DNA from: Argyresthia goedartella
Taxonomy: Eukaryota > Arthropoda > Insecta > Lepidoptera > Argyresthiidae
Assembly (NCBI GenBank): GCA_949825045.1
Contig: OX463832.1
Span: 21,694,552-21,758,551, forward strand
Reading direction: 5' to 3'
DNA length: 64,000 nt
The position numbers were made by a program, and so were the translations under genes. Below the pieces are notes generated by a model. That model made no database searches. It was not told the origin of the DNA and was given only the letters and a program-made list of their open reading frames with translations. Each line of letters opens with the position of its first letter. Position 1 is the first letter of the stretch. This document shows, in pieces, positions 51,639 to 62,423 of the stretch.

Positions 51639-54281
51639 ATGATTTGCACTCTGCGGGAGATAGCGGGTCGAGAACGGTTAAATTTCCCTAGAGGAGCAGC
51701 GATCCTGGAGCAGGATCTCTACGTGGACGATATCTGTAACGGTGCAGATTCCGTAGAGGAGGCGCTCGCTCGACGGGACGAGCTAGTTGAGCTCTTACGG
51801 GATGGAGGTTACAAGCTCCGGAAATGGATGTCGAACTCTCCAGAGTTACTGACTGGTCTTCCGGATGACTACCAGCAGGATCCCCACATTTTCGAAAATC
51901 TGGAAAATCCGAATATGTTGTCGGTATTAGGCGTCCAGTACCAGCCGGTGTCAGACATGTTTTCGTATCGGGTCGAGTTGGACTCCCCGAAGGTCTGGAC
52001 GAAACGGAACGTCCTTTCAACGGTGGCTAGGACATTTGATCCAAAAGGGTGGATCACCCCGGTAACATTTCAGCTCAAGTGTTTTATGCAGCAATTGTGG
52101 TCTGCTGAGCTGAAATGGGACGACCCGATCGGCGGGTCATTGAGCTCCGAGTGGGAATCGTTCTTTTCGACCCTCCCTGGCATCAATCGGATTTCACTGC
52201 CACGGAGGTTGGTCCCCACCAAACGATACACCGCCTCCCTGCATGGGTTTTGCGATGCCTCGGAGAAGGGCTACGGAGCTGCGGTGTATCTGCGTACGGT
52301 CGACTCCTCGGGGGAGGTTGATGTGCGGTTGGTCATGGCCAAGAGCAATGTTGCGCCGTTGCGCACTCGCCTGACCATTCCCAAATTAGAGCTTTCAGGA
52401 GCGGCTCTCCTGACTCGTCTGCTCAACCACACGATAACGGTTCTTCGTGGGTCAATAGCGTTAGAAGATACGGTCTACGCTTGGACGGACAGCCAGATCG
52501 TGTTATGCTGGCTGAAGGCTTCAGTTCACAAGCTGGAGATTTTTGTGGCGAATCGGGTTTCGCAGATTTTGAATTCGGAGGTTCCCTTAATCTGGGGAGA
52601 TGTTCCAGGGGAAATGAACCCAGCAGACTGTGCGTCTCGTGGGTGTCACGCTCCTGAGTTAATTGGACATCCCTTGTGGTGGGGTCCAAAATGGTTGACT
52701 CAAGCCGAATCGGATTGGCCAATGAGTCCACGCGTTACCACGGCGAACGGCGCCTTGACAGTCGGTGTCTGTACGACGCAACCAGAGCCGGAAGAGGAGT
52801 TCAGCCTGCTGGAACGGTACAGCTCAATCGACAAGCTGGTCAATGTGACCGCCTGGATCTTCCGATTTGCGCGGAATTGTCGCAATTCTGAGGCGCAACG
52901 GGTGCGGACACAGGACCTGACACCACGGGAACGGAACCATGCGTTGTTCGCATTGGTACGGAACGTGCAGACGGTGCACTTTAAGTCCGAACTGGACATT
53001 CTGAGACGCGGACGCGTCCAACTGAAGGGAGCTGTGGCTCGGCTCAACCCGTTTATTGACCCTCAAGGATTGCTGAGGGTAGGAGGTCGGCTGCGGAATG
53101 CCAACCTGCCTTATGCGGCTCGCCACCCGTTGCTACTCCCTAGGAAAGGGAAGTTGGTCGAACTGTTGATACAGGATCGACACATTCGGAATGGGTATGT
53201 CGGATGCCACGCCTTGATGGCGTTTCTCCAGCGCGAGTTCTGGATTCTATCGGGAAGACGCTTAGTGCATAGCGTCGTATTTCGGTGCCTGCCTTGTTAT
53301 CGGGCCAAGGCGGCTACGATGCAGCCCCAGATGGGCGATTTGCCCTCGGATAGGGTTAACGAAATCCGGCCCTTTGCGGGTGTCGGAACGGATTTCGCTG
53401 GACGATTCATGGTCAAGTCTTCACAGCTACGGAACGCCAGATTAGTGAAGGCATACCTGTGCGTCTTCGTGTGCTTGGCCACGAAGGCAGTCCACTTGGA
53501 GGTGGTCAGAGACCTCACTACGGAGGCATTTATCGCAAGTCTGGATCGGTTCGTCTCACGAAGTGGCCTCCCGTCATTAATCCGTTCGGACAACGGCACA
53601 AATTTCGTCGGAGCCAGGCGATATCTGCAGGAGGTCACTCAATTCCTGAACGGTAACCAGGACGCCATCGGTACGGCTTGCTCCCGACGAGGGATTGAAT
53701 GGGTGTTCATTCCGCCGGGATGTCCTCATTGGGGAGGAATTTTTGAGGCTGCGGTTAAATCGGCTAAGTCGCACCTTATGAGGATCATCGGTGAGACCTC
53801 TCTACGCTTTGAAGAGCTTACGACGCTGTTCTGTAAAATTGAAATGACACTGAACTCGCGTCCGTTGTGCCCGCTCAATTCGGATCCAAATGATTTGGAA
53901 GCGTTGACGCCGGGTCACTTGCTGATAGGTCAGCCCCTTAACGCCCTGCCAGAATACCCATTCGGTGATGTTAAGTTAAGTCGGTTAACTAGGTGGCAGA
54001 TGTTGCAGCAGATGGCCCAAGATTTTTGGAAACGGTGGTCCCTTGAGTACTTGCACATCTTGCAGCAGCGCCTTAAGTGGACTGACCGGACCAGCCCCCC
54101 TCAAGTCGGTGATTTGGTGCTGATTAAGGTTGCGAACCTGCCATCATTGAGATGGAGACGAGGACGGATCGTCAATTTGTACACGGGTCGGGATGGCACG
54201 CCTCGATCAGCAGAAGTCAAGGTGGGGGACTCGGTCCTCAAGAGAGCGGTCGCAACACTTTCTCGCCTTCCTATTGATTAG
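51639..54281 (+). CDS. BEL/Pao pol, C-terminal two thirds (RT end, RNase H, integrase), intact frame
   Basis: An 880-codon frame without stops, GC-rich compared with its surroundings. It starts after RT fingers and palm A have been lost. Residues 25-40 hold the catalytic Y-V-D-D (EQDLYVDDICNGADS). RNase H shows HGFCDASEKGYGAAVYLRT, KLELSGAALLTRL and AWTDSQIVLCWL. The integrase has the HHCC zinc site (H in DRHIRNGYVGCH, then CLPCYRAKA), QPQMGDLPSDRV, and the DDE residues in GTDFAGRF, IRSDNGTNFVG and GIFEAAVKSAKSHLMRIIG. The C-terminus WRRGRIVNLYTG is typical of BEL. The ATG at 51639 lies at the junction with LINE sequence and is not the natural start. Confidence 0.92.
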   Translation: MICTLREIAGRERLNFPRGAAILEQDLYVDDICNGADSVEEALARRDELVELLRDGGYKLRKWMSNSPELLTGLPDDYQQDPHIFENLENPNMLSVLGVQYQPVSDMFSYRVELDSPKVWTKRNVLSTVARTFDPKGWITPVTFQLKCFMQQLWSAELKWDDPIGGSLSSEWESFFSTLPGINRISLPRRLVPTKRYTASLHGFCDASEKGYGAAVYLRTVDSSGEVDVRLVMAKSNVAPLRTRLTIPKLELSGAALLTRLLNHTITVLRGSIALEDTVYAWTDSQIVLCWLKASVHKLEIFVANRVSQILNSEVPLIWGDVPGEMNPADCASRGCHAPELIGHPLWWGPKWLTQAESDWPMSPRVTTANGALTVGVCTTQPEPEEEFSLLERYSSIDKLVNVTAWIFRFARNCRNSEAQRVRTQDLTPRERNHALFALVRNVQTVHFKSELDILRRGRVQLKGAVARLNPFIDPQGLLRVGGRLRNANLPYAARHPLLLPRKGKLVELLIQDRHIRNGYVGCHALMAFLQREFWILSGRRLVHSVVFRCLPCYRAKAATMQPQMGDLPSDRVNEIRPFAGVGTDFAGRFMVKSSQLRNARLVKAYLCVFVCLATKAVHLEVVRDLTTEAFIASLDRFVSRSGLPSLIRSDNGTNFVGARRYLQEVTQFLNGNQDAIGTACSRRGIEWVFIPPGCPHWGGIFEAAVKSAKSHLMRIIGETSLRFEELTTLFCKIEMTLNSRPLCPLNSDPNDLEALTPGHLLIGQPLNALPEYPFGDVKLSRLTRWQMLQQMAQDFWKRWSLEYLHILQQRLKWTDRTSPPQVGDLVLIKVANLPSLRWRRGRIVNLYTGRDGTPRSAEVKVGDSVLKRAVATLSRLPID

Positions 54282-54305
54282 GGACAGGTTCGGGCCTGTC
54301 CGGGC
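54279..54305 (+). repeat. Small hairpin before the BEL LTR
   Basis: GGACAGG and CCTGTCC pair across TTCGGG directly after the pol stop codon, followed by the purine-rich GGGCGGGTGAC before the LTR. Confidence 0.75.
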
Positions 54306-54312
54306 GGGTGAC

Positions 54313-54840
54313 TGTTTAATATTTATGCACGGATCGGAACGCACCGGTTTTTTGTTGCGCGGATCGACCGCGAGTGATCGGGACATCACTAGCTAGCTGT
54401 CACTTGCATAGAAAAAAAATGACTAGCTAGCTGTCACTTTGGCACATGGTAAAATGTCGGCGTCAGGCATTCGGGCCTTGGCTGTATGTTATTTGTAATA
54501 ATATCGGAATAATCGTCAGGAAATAAGTAGATTTCACGTTATCATAGTGAGTGCTTAGTGCTGTGAAAGGTTGAAGTGGTTCGGTCACCAATTCGTCGCG
54601 TTCGGATAGCGACCCCTTGTAGTCGACAGCATCACGACCGCACCAGTATCAGCTACGAGACGAGTAAGATTCGACTCCCATCACCCCCCACCCTCGTGTT
54701 CCTCATCCCGTACTCCCGCCTCGAATTGAGCTTTCGAATGCCGGTCCACGGCGTCAAGGTCAGTACTGCTTGTGACATTCCACTGAAAAACAACCCTACC
54801 AAGATTCCACCCCTTTTCGGTTGAGGCGTGAATTTAAACA
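54313..54840 (+). repeat. 3' LTR of the second BEL/Pao element
   Basis: It starts TGTTTAA and ends TTTAAACA, 31 bp after the pol stop. A direct repeat of ACTAGCTAGCTGTCACTT occurs at about 54387 and 54422. The assignment rests on the end sequences and position; no second LTR is in the window. Confidence 0.7.
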
Positions 54841-54848
54841 TAGAAACA

Positions 54849-54894
54849 CAGCATAGAAATTTTTTCAGCCTAGAAACACATTGTTTCTATGCTG
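54849..54894. repeat. Inverted repeat of CAGCATAGAAA words
   Basis: CAGCATAGAAA (54849-54859) is mirrored by TTTCTATGCTG (54884-54894), and two more TAGAAACA words lie between and before. It sits at the boundary between the BEL LTR and the hAT relic. Confidence 0.7.
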
Positions 54895-55960
54895 TTCCAT
54901 CTCGTTTTAACGTCCCGATTCAGTGATTTTTCTACGTTGTGTTCCTGACGAACGTAATCTTGAAGTATTCCGTTTTTTAATGGACTTCTGCGAAATAAAT
55001 TGACAATAAGCCGCGTGTCTTCAAGAACTCTCTTTAAATCTGGTCGGATTTCACGGGAACTTCTCTCCACAATATCATGATCAGAATCGTAAGATTCTGA
55101 GTCTGTGTCACTGGTCCTTTGTCTATAAAGGACGTCTTTCACCGCCAAATGGATCGCATGGTTCATGCATAGCACCATCTCTGCTGGGCTCTCGCGGCCA
55201 AATTTTTTCATCACGTTCGGACCATCGCTTGTCGCAGCTACAATATCATGCTCGAAGTTGATATTGAAATCAGCCAAGACTTTATCTACAATTATTCTTG
55301 TTTCTGGTGCTCCGCATTTCCCGGGTATGAATGTCAGACCCAAATTATAAACTTTTCCGTCTTTGCCATGTAAGTTTATATTGAAATAGCGCCTATTTCT
55401 GATGCTAGTCCATTCATCAAGAGTGATACTGAATCGTCCATTGTTATCCACGTACTTCTTCTTGGTTACGATGATTTCTTCTCTTTTTCTTCAGCAAACG
55501 CCATAATTAATTTCATAACCTCAGATTCGCATTTCGGCATTTTTAGACCATCTTTGGTAACATAGCCTCGAATCACATCACTGTTGGTGATTGCTCGAAT
55601 TGATATTCCATCACTTGCTGCTAACTTCGAGTCGACTTCGCCAATAGTGTTGGGCATTTTAATATGCTGGTCCAAAGACGTCTGTTTCATAGGGGCCTTT
55701 CTTTTTTTTTCTGGTGGTGGTGAAGTGGAAGTACCAGTAGCCGGTAAAGATGCCGAAGTTTATGCCTGCGAAGATTCTTCATCGGATCGATATTTTATGT
55801 TTATGCCATGTACTGTTATCAAGTGTCTTGCAAGTCCACTGGTAGATAAGCCTTTGCAACTTAACTCTTTTGGACATTGATTACATTGCGCCTTTTCTGG
55901 GCCTTTTTTCTTAAAATACTTACTTCCACACTTCTGAAGATGCTCGGGTATCCATCTCAC
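54870..55960 (-). pseudogene. hAT transposase with BED zinc finger, C-terminus lost
   Basis: Three blocks on the minus strand. 55760-55960: a BED finger with aromatic YFKKKG, CNQCPKELSC and a GLSTSGLARHLITVHG H-x4-H pair. 55466-55690: linker (MKQTSLDQHIKMPN). 54870-55451: start of the catalytic core with FSITLDEWTSIRNRRYFNIN, DIVAATSDGPNVMKKFGR and LCMNHAIHLAVKDVLY, ending TRWNSIETM. The region with the last catalytic Glu and the dimerisation domain is missing, since the sequence breaks near 54885. The gaps between blocks may be introns or decay. Confidence 0.88.
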
Positions 55961-56929
55961 CCTTTAACAAATTAAACCTTAACATTTAGTTATGTCGTTT
56001 CATGTTATGCTTATTTATCACCAATTAAAAGCGTGAAATTTTATCGGTGATCAGGAGTAGAAAAATATGAATATCTAGCTAAAATTAAACTTAACAGGCG
56101 AAGTCTCACACAATTCACCTTACTGTTTAATTAATAAAAAGCTAAAACATAATTAAAACTAATAACCGCTTAGATACATGGTCAACCTGCGAACGACTTC
56201 CACGTCACTCATACAGATACAGATTAGTTGGGTGTCAAGGAATTTAGAATAAACTTAATTTCATAATAAAAGTTCATAGAAAAAAATAAGTTTGTTTTCA
56301 TGTAATTAAGACTTCAACGTGAACGCCATCAATTACTGAGTAAAGTTGGTACCTGATCACCGATTAAATTTACCGTTTATATCCCAAGGTGTTAACAAAC
56401 ATACATATAAATTAAAAATATACAGAATTTGCAACTTACCAATGATGACAATAATTTGTTTTATCATAAACTCACTTGTTCTTTCACTTTTGTATTCCGT
56501 TAAAAATTTCACGACTATCACGTTGTTCAGGTGAACATCTAACTGATACTGACGAAAATAAATACTACTTACTCCTAACTTCGGATAAGTGATTAGGGGC
56601 TAGGGGGCTGCGGTGAAACAAAGAAAACCAGATTGGCGCTGACCCTGCAGCTGCAAAACAATGACACACACGATTTCTAAGAATTCGCAACTACACTTTG
56701 CGAAAGATAGCGACTGACTTCATGCATGTAAAGTTTTGTTGAAGTACCGCCCTACAAAATTATATATTTTTTCTATGTACAAATCTCTAGTTACTTTAGG
56801 TTATATCATTCATAAAGTTCAAAAAAGTACCTGGCTGGCCAACGAATACTTGTCTTTCTTGTTACCTACACATATTTTTAGAGTTCTTTGTGCATAACGA
56901 TAAAGATTGGCAAGCTTTTAGAGTTAAAA
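55961..56929. other. AT-rich stretch with a 20-bp inverted repeat, no gene
   Basis: AAATTTTATCGGTGATCAGG (56036-56055) is mirrored at 56352-56371 with one mismatch, spanning 336 bp. It could be a small inverted-terminal element, or the subterminal part of the hAT transposon. No reading frame of interest was found. Confidence 0.65.
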
Positions 56930-56949
56930 CTCACATAAAAATCAATGGC

Positions 56950-57050
56950 GGATTTTCCCGGGAATTCCCGGGAATCGTCAAAATTTTCTCGGGTTCTGGA
57001 ATGTCTTATTTCCCGGGAATTCCCGATGCCGGGAACCCGGGACCGAAAAC
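56950..57050. repeat. Palindromic CCCGGGAATTCCCGGG motifs
   Basis: TTCCCGGGAATTCCCGGGAA (about 56955-56974) is a perfect palindrome. A second, TTTCCCGGGAATTCCCGA, lies at about 57009, and CCGGGAACCCGGG follows. Self-complementary low-complexity DNA of unknown origin at the 5' edge of the LINE fragment. Confidence 0.8.
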
Positions 57051-57715
57051 CTATCTGGGACCCACATGAGAGTAAATATACACTCATGCTGGAAAAAGTC
57101 CAAAGAAAATTTGCTAGACTTCTTTACAAAATTAAGTATGGGTATTATCCCTACTTATTCCCGTCTCTATTTGTGGCAGGGATGGTGGGGGTAGACACCC
57201 TAGAGCTGAGGCGGGAGATGTCTCTGTTGGTCCACTTCTATCTGCTCCTCCACAACAAGGTAGATAATCCGGTGGCACTGCGAAGTGTTGCCCTTAGCGC
57301 GCCGCCTCGGTACGCGATGTTACGATCGCGGCCGCTCTTCGCTACGGGTGTTGCTCGTTCACAGCACGCTCGTCACGCGTCCACTTCTCAAGCACTGACT
57401 CTACTCAATGCCTGTGTTGCTCAGCACCAAGATTTAGACGTTTTTACTATGCCACTCTGGATGTTTTTAAAATTGTATACCTGTTTTTAAATAATCTGTG
57501 AGTCATACAAATTTATAAGATATTGTGTTTTTCGGTATTTTAATTGTTTTTTGTATCTTATTGTACATGTTTCAACCAATTTATAATATTTATGTGTGCC
57601 ATTGTTAAGTGTTTGGTTGTTGTTGTTAACGTTCACATGATTTGGTCTCGAGACTGTAAATGTGACCTGTAATTATCAATAAATCTTAATCTTTAATCTT
57701 CAACAGGGGGGACTG
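57045..57715 (+). pseudogene. LINE fragment: RT C-terminus and 3' UTR
   Basis: The frame from about 57050 to 57490 reads WDPHESKYTLMLEKVQRKFA, RLLYKIKYGYYPYLFPSLF and LELRREMSLLVHFYLLLHNK, ending in a Pro/Arg/His-rich tail (PRYAMLRSRPLFATG). This is the conserved region after the RT core in Jockey/R1-type ORF2. The frame is open to the stop at 57488-57490. The 3' UTR has ATCAATAAATCTTAATCTTT at about 57674. The apparent start codon lies in the palindromic stretch and is not real. Confidence 0.78.
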
Positions 57716-57734
57716 TGAACCAATTTATAGGTAA

Positions 57735-58365
57735 GTATTTTAGATTCAATCAAAATCAAGAAGTAAAGTAGCCCCACCAATAACTTTGTAAACTACATTT
57801 TGTGATTTAAAATACAATCTATTGACTTTGCACGAAAATAGTTCTAGTCTATTTCACTGACTCTCATGGTCTGTATAGATCCTCTTTACTAATCCGTCTC
57901 CTAATTCGAGGAGTCCAAACTTGGTATGTTTTGAAATTATTTCTTGGATTTTTAGAAAACAGGCGGCCGAGGGGAAATTTTTAGTATATTTTTAGAACCG
58001 GCTCTTAAAGCGCTTTAATGTGATACCCCACGCGATAGGTTTCAGAGAATAAAACCCATACAAAAAATTAATGACGTCATAACCCCCCCCCCCCCCCCCC
58101 CCCCCCAAGGGGAAAATCAAGAAAAGCTCTCGACAAAAAAAAAAACAAGGAACACGTGTGCCAAGTTTTGTAAGGATTACTTGAAAACTGTGGCCTCTAG
58201 ACGAAAGCAAAATCGGCCTCCTATCTTGTCGAAATGGAGCCCTTCGCTCCATTTCGCCGCCTCTCGTTGGAGTTCGCCTCGCTTCGCTCGCTCGGTCAAT
58301 TACAATTTATGCGGAATAAGGCGTAAAAGCTATACAAGCAGCTGGGGGATAATATTATTCATTAA
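57735..58365. other. Repeat fragments, a poly-C run and a hairpin; no gene
   Basis: 57770-57800 shares CACCAATAACTTTGTAAAC with the interspersed repeat at 1408-1426. A run of 24 C lies at 58083-58106. CGAAATGGAGC (58230-58240) is mirrored exactly at 58246-58256 with the loop CCTTC. Confidence 0.7.
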
Positions 58366-59728
58366 CCTTTAACTGGTGACAAGGGGTTTTACAGGCCCAG
58401 CGGCGTCAGTAAAACAACATTTTGGCACCTTCTCCGGGTTTCCTTGGGCTCATCACCTGAGTAGCTTCGAGTTTACTTGCGTCCATGCCGTAGAAGGGGA
58501 TAGCTGTGTCGGACAGGCTCAAATCGGTAAGTCACATTGGCGTAAAGTTCGGCAGGGGTCTCTCAGACCCCATGTCACCACTTACGTAATTTTTTACGTA
58601 ATTTTGTTGCATTGTTTTCAATATATTGAAAAATCCGCGCTATCCCAGCTACCTTCGAGACCGCTTTGAGTATCTCTTTTCAGGAGATCGGCACCGGAGA
58701 TCCCACACGGTCTCACTCTTAGCCACTCCAAGGCATAGCACCTCGGCATATGAGCATTCATTCAGGCTGCAGGCGGTTCGACTGTGGAACGCACTACCTA
58801 GCACTATAAGAGACTGTCCCTCTCTTGTCTCTTTCAAAAACCGGGTAAAAGAGCACTTCCTTTCTCTTTCGTGAGAGTTATATATAGTATGTATATCATT
58901 ATAATATATAAACTATATATATGTATTGTATTTAGTAGTCTGGTATGTAAGTATTTTATTTTCCGTATTTTATATTATATATGTATTTTAGTATAGATTA
59001 GATATTAGATATTGTACACTGCCTACCCTTTCATGATACATTTCGCTTTCATGCCTTGGTTTGCTGGAAGAAATCTCTTTTTAGAGATAAGCTCGCCTTT
59101 GTACATATGATTTCTCCTAATGTAACCTTTTAAATTTAATATGTGTGTGTGCAATAAAGAATTATGAAATTGTTTTTTCACATTTTTAACCGAGAACAAT
59201 CCAAACTCCAGGAAAGCAGGAGCCAGTTGTCTTCCTCGATAAAAGCGCCAATCAAATTACCAGTTTGAATCGTGTCCGAAACGTGTGTGCTTGCAGTGTG
59301 CAAAAAAATTATGCCCAGACTGCATATAAAAATTGGCAAAGTTCGACCATTGTCAATTTCGTGAAAATACACTTTTGATTTTAGTTGTTTTTTTTTCTTA
59401 ATTCATTATTACTTCAATATTATAGAAAAAAGTGTTTTTTTGTCAAAATATGTTGATTAATTTTTTGCTTATGCAATTTGTGATCTCATCTCTAGTTTTT
59501 TGATTGTTAAGACGACATACATCAAAATTGCAAGATCGTACCAAAAAAATATATTCAGAGTATAGTTATTTGTTTTATTTTATCCATTTATATATGATAA
59601 CACAGTTTTTACATACTCTGGCTAGCTACCACACTTAATTTCTATGATTTATACTAGATACCGCAGTGGGCCTCTCAGTCCCCTCGTCACCAGTTACGTT
59701 ACACAAAAACCATGTCACCAGTCAAAGG
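58366..59728. mobile_element. TTAA-flanked inverted-terminal (piggyBac-type) element
   Basis: CCTTTAACTGGTGACA at 58366-58381 is mirrored at 59713-59728 with one mismatch, and both ends are directly flanked by TTAA (58362-58365 and 59729-59732), the target of piggyBac transposons. Subterminal words GTCACCA(C/G)TTACGT occur on both sides (about 58575 and 59682). No transposase is present. About 550 bp of the length is a later LINE H insertion. Confidence 0.78.
58619..59168 (+). pseudogene. LINE H 3' end: last ORF2 codons and 3' UTR
   Basis: ATTGTTTT flanks the insert on both sides (58611-58618 and 59169-59176), a target duplication. The frame to the stop at 58872-58874 reads YPSYLRDRFEYLFSGDRHRR, HSTSAYEHSFRLQAVRLWNA and FKNRVKEHFLSLS, the usual end of CR1/Jockey ORF2. 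The 3' UTR contains GGTTTGCTGGAAGAAATCTC, a short stem (ATCTCT/AGAGAT) and AATAAAGAATTATGA at the end. This copy defines the family of the fragments at 270-325 and 3290-4200. Confidence 0.85.
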
Positions 59729-59732
59729 TTAA

Positions 59733-60548
59733 ATATGTATTCAATTCATATGCGACTTCGCTTAAAAACTTATTTAGCAAATATAAAACAAAATAAGCGT
59801 TTTAAGTAACATTAGGCATGTAATATAAATCTACTGATTCACATTAGTAAAGGTCAAAACTATAAGTAACAATTTTTGCAACACTCACCCGACTGGAAAA
59901 CACACACACCTATTAAAATTGATAGGTAATTAAATAATAGTACATTATGATACAAGTGTGGTATGTTGGTCATTACACTCGAGTCGTTAATGGAGACGAG
60001 AAGTGTAATGACCAATGCTCACGTGTTTCATACGACGTTTTTCAACACACTTGCGAGGAAAAGTAAATAAAACTAACGAAATGCAATACTGTGAATAAAC
60101 TTAACAAACAGAAACCCATTTAAAAGATGGCGGCCGTAATTTTATTTTTTCGCGCGCTCAGCGCTGCATGCGCGCGCATGTCTGAGATAAGGGCACCGGC
60201 AAAGTAGCTAATCAGCCACATATTTATAAATTTTGAAATTGGGTATTTATAGGTAAAAATACACCGTCAAAATATAAATACCAACAAGCTAACAAGCAGT
60301 TTCATGAAATTTTTTAATTATTTATCACATTTTGAATTGAATTTTATATTTACGCAAATAACTACTTAGCTGTTTTCGAAACATTAATACTTCTTGCTAA
60401 TATTTAAAAAGATATGTAATGAAAAGGCACTAGTGCGATAATGTAATAAGACCTACTTTACGAGCAGGTGTGTTGAAAACATTATTGTACACTGCGTTCC
60501 AAGCACAGAGCAAGAAAACCAAACAATTTGGATCAATTTATAATAAAC
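59733..60548. other. No gene; foldback repeat at 59966-60015
   Basis: TTGGTCATTACACT (59966-59979) is mirrored exactly at 60002-60015, with CGAG/CTCG-type words inside. ATACAAGTGTG and CACGTGTTTCATAC continue the imperfect symmetry outwards. It resembles the foldback at 43432-43512 in design. A GCGCGC-rich stretch lies at about 60152-60180. Confidence 0.65.
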
Positions 60549-60790
60549 TAGCTGATGCCCGCAACTTCATCTGCGTGTTCATAGGAATTATCATTAACCG
60601 AGATAACGTTACCCTCCTTCTGGTGCAGTCGGATAAAAAGTATCCTATATGTTAATCTAACTCATAAACTACCTCTGTGCTAAATTTCACTCAAATCCGT
60701 TCAGCCGTTTTAGCGTGATTGAGGCACAAACACACAAACACCCAAACATCCTAACATCGCTACTTCCACATTTATAATATTAGTTAGATT
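60549..60790 (+). repeat. Lepidopteran interspersed repeat (CTAGCTGATGCCCGC type)
   Basis: It begins with AAACTAGCTGATGCCCGCAA, carries GATAAAAAGTATCCTATATG and ATTTCACTCAAATCCGTTCA, and ends ACATTTATAATATTAGTTAG. I recognise the order as a very abundant lepidopteran dispersed repeat, often linked to RTE-type LINEs. No coding content. Confidence 0.7.
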
Positions 60791-62054
60791 AGCGCTCCAT
60801 AGTGGTGGCGAATGTTAGGTACGGTAGCCCCGAGCACAGCGAGTGATGAGTGCATCCGCTCCACGAGTATGTATGTGACGTCTACATAACACTGGCTTTG
60901 TCGCAAGTTAAGCGCCTACGGCTTTTGAGCAAGAATCTCATTTGGAACGTTGGTTTGTTAAATAACGGTAAGCAAGAATCCTTAAGACTTAATTTGTAGA
61001 AATCTATTTAGTAAGTTTAGTTATTAGGATTAAGGTAATATTAAGGTTGTAAATAATATACTTTTTCAATAAAATTGTTTACTCGAAGCTTGTAAAAACA
61101 GTTATATTACAGGGTGACTTACTCTAAAGGTATAACAGTCTAATCTAATGTATGATACAGTACAGTCTTATGTATGATGTGATACTAACTAATTTTTAGG
61201 GTCCGCAAAATAATAAACAGAACCGTAAATTGTGTAAAAGTGTATTTGATCGCCTTACACCAAATACAAAATGTATCACTCACACGCGCTTTTATGCTTT
61301 GCTATGCAAAATACAACTTTATTGATACAGACTGGGGCGCTCAAAATGTTACCGAATTCTGAACCGATTCACCTTTTGATCGCCCCAGTCGGCACTGGCC
61401 GACAACTGAAGGTCGTGCCACTCTGGCGTCACGTCGGCTATAGCCGATACAATTTTTTATATTAAAAGAGACCTTACCTCGTATGAATTAAGTTGTGTTT
61501 TGCGTAGCTTAGCAAACATGTTTGGCGTGTCAGTGACACGTTAAGTTGAAATTCAGTTAATTTATGTATATATGAGACCAAAACACGATCGTTACGTAAA
61601 TTAACTTTGAATTTAGGGGCACTCTTGGGGGAAAAATCAGGAAATAAATAAGGTATTTCGAACTGCACTGTGTGACATTTATATCTATAAGCAGTTTATT
61701 TGAAATCCTCAATTAGTTGTATATTAATTACAACAATTTACAAAAAATACATCTTCCCTAAATGTTAAAAGTATTCTTTTTTTAACTCAAAATTATTTTT
61801 TGATTATTCTGACAGTTGATTAAAATAAAAATAAAACTTCCAAAGCTCGCTACAGGACGTGGGAGAATTTGGTGTTAAGTGTTGCTGTGACATGAGAGAT
61901 GTGGTGTTGCCTCAGTTTACACTGACATTGTGCTCCGTGGATGAACACCAAGTTCTGCAGTGCCATCTAGCGAGCTGCTTTGATAAATCAGAATAATCCT
62001 AATTGATAACAAGTAAATCATAAACATATTTTTCCCTAAAAATACGTATTTAAT
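60791..62054. other. No gene recognised
   Basis: Short frames at 61271-61465 (+) and 61474-61668 (-) show no known motif. GCGCTC/GATCGCCCCAGTC words (61336 and 61379) form a weak inverted pair. Confidence 0.4.
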
Positions 62055-62423
62055 CCCTTGTGTGGGACGCGACTTATGTCGATACGCTGGCACAGTACCA
62101 CTTACAAGCGACCGCTCGCAAGGCTGGCGCGGCAGCGTCGACAGCAGAGGGTAACAAGGCGCAAATATGCAGCCTTCGGACAGGGCTACATATTTGTGCT
62201 CTTTGGGGTAGAAACCCTCGGTCCCTGGGGTCCAGAGGCTCGAGCACTGTTCAAAGAACTTTCCTCGCGCCTGGTCGACGCTTGTAACGACCACCGGAGG
62301 GCTGGAGTTTACCTTGGGCAAAGGCTGAGCTTCGCCATACAGCGAGGCAACACCGCCAGCCTTCTGGGGACCTTGCCCAGCGACGGCGGCAGCGATCTGG
62401 CTCAAATTTTCGACCTTTATTAA
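62055..62423 (+). pseudogene. LINE-type polyprotein C-terminal domain
   Basis: The first block reads WDATYVDTLAQYHLQATARK in one frame. After a shift at about 62150 the second frame continues RRKYAAFGQGYIFVLFGVET, LGPWGPEARALFKELSSRLV and AIQRGNTASLLGTLP, up to the stop at 62421. I recognise this arrangement from the C-terminal end of retrotransposon-like polyproteins in many animals, but cannot name the clade. The RT itself is absent. One frameshift. Confidence 0.5.

Noticed and set aside
51688..53774. Several 60-115-codon minus frames opposite BEL pol
   Set aside because: Shadows caused by the high GC content of the intact plus-strand pol frame.
57992..58252. 86-codon minus frame with a Gly run
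   Set aside because: The Gly run is the poly-C tract at 58083-58106; nothing else supports it.
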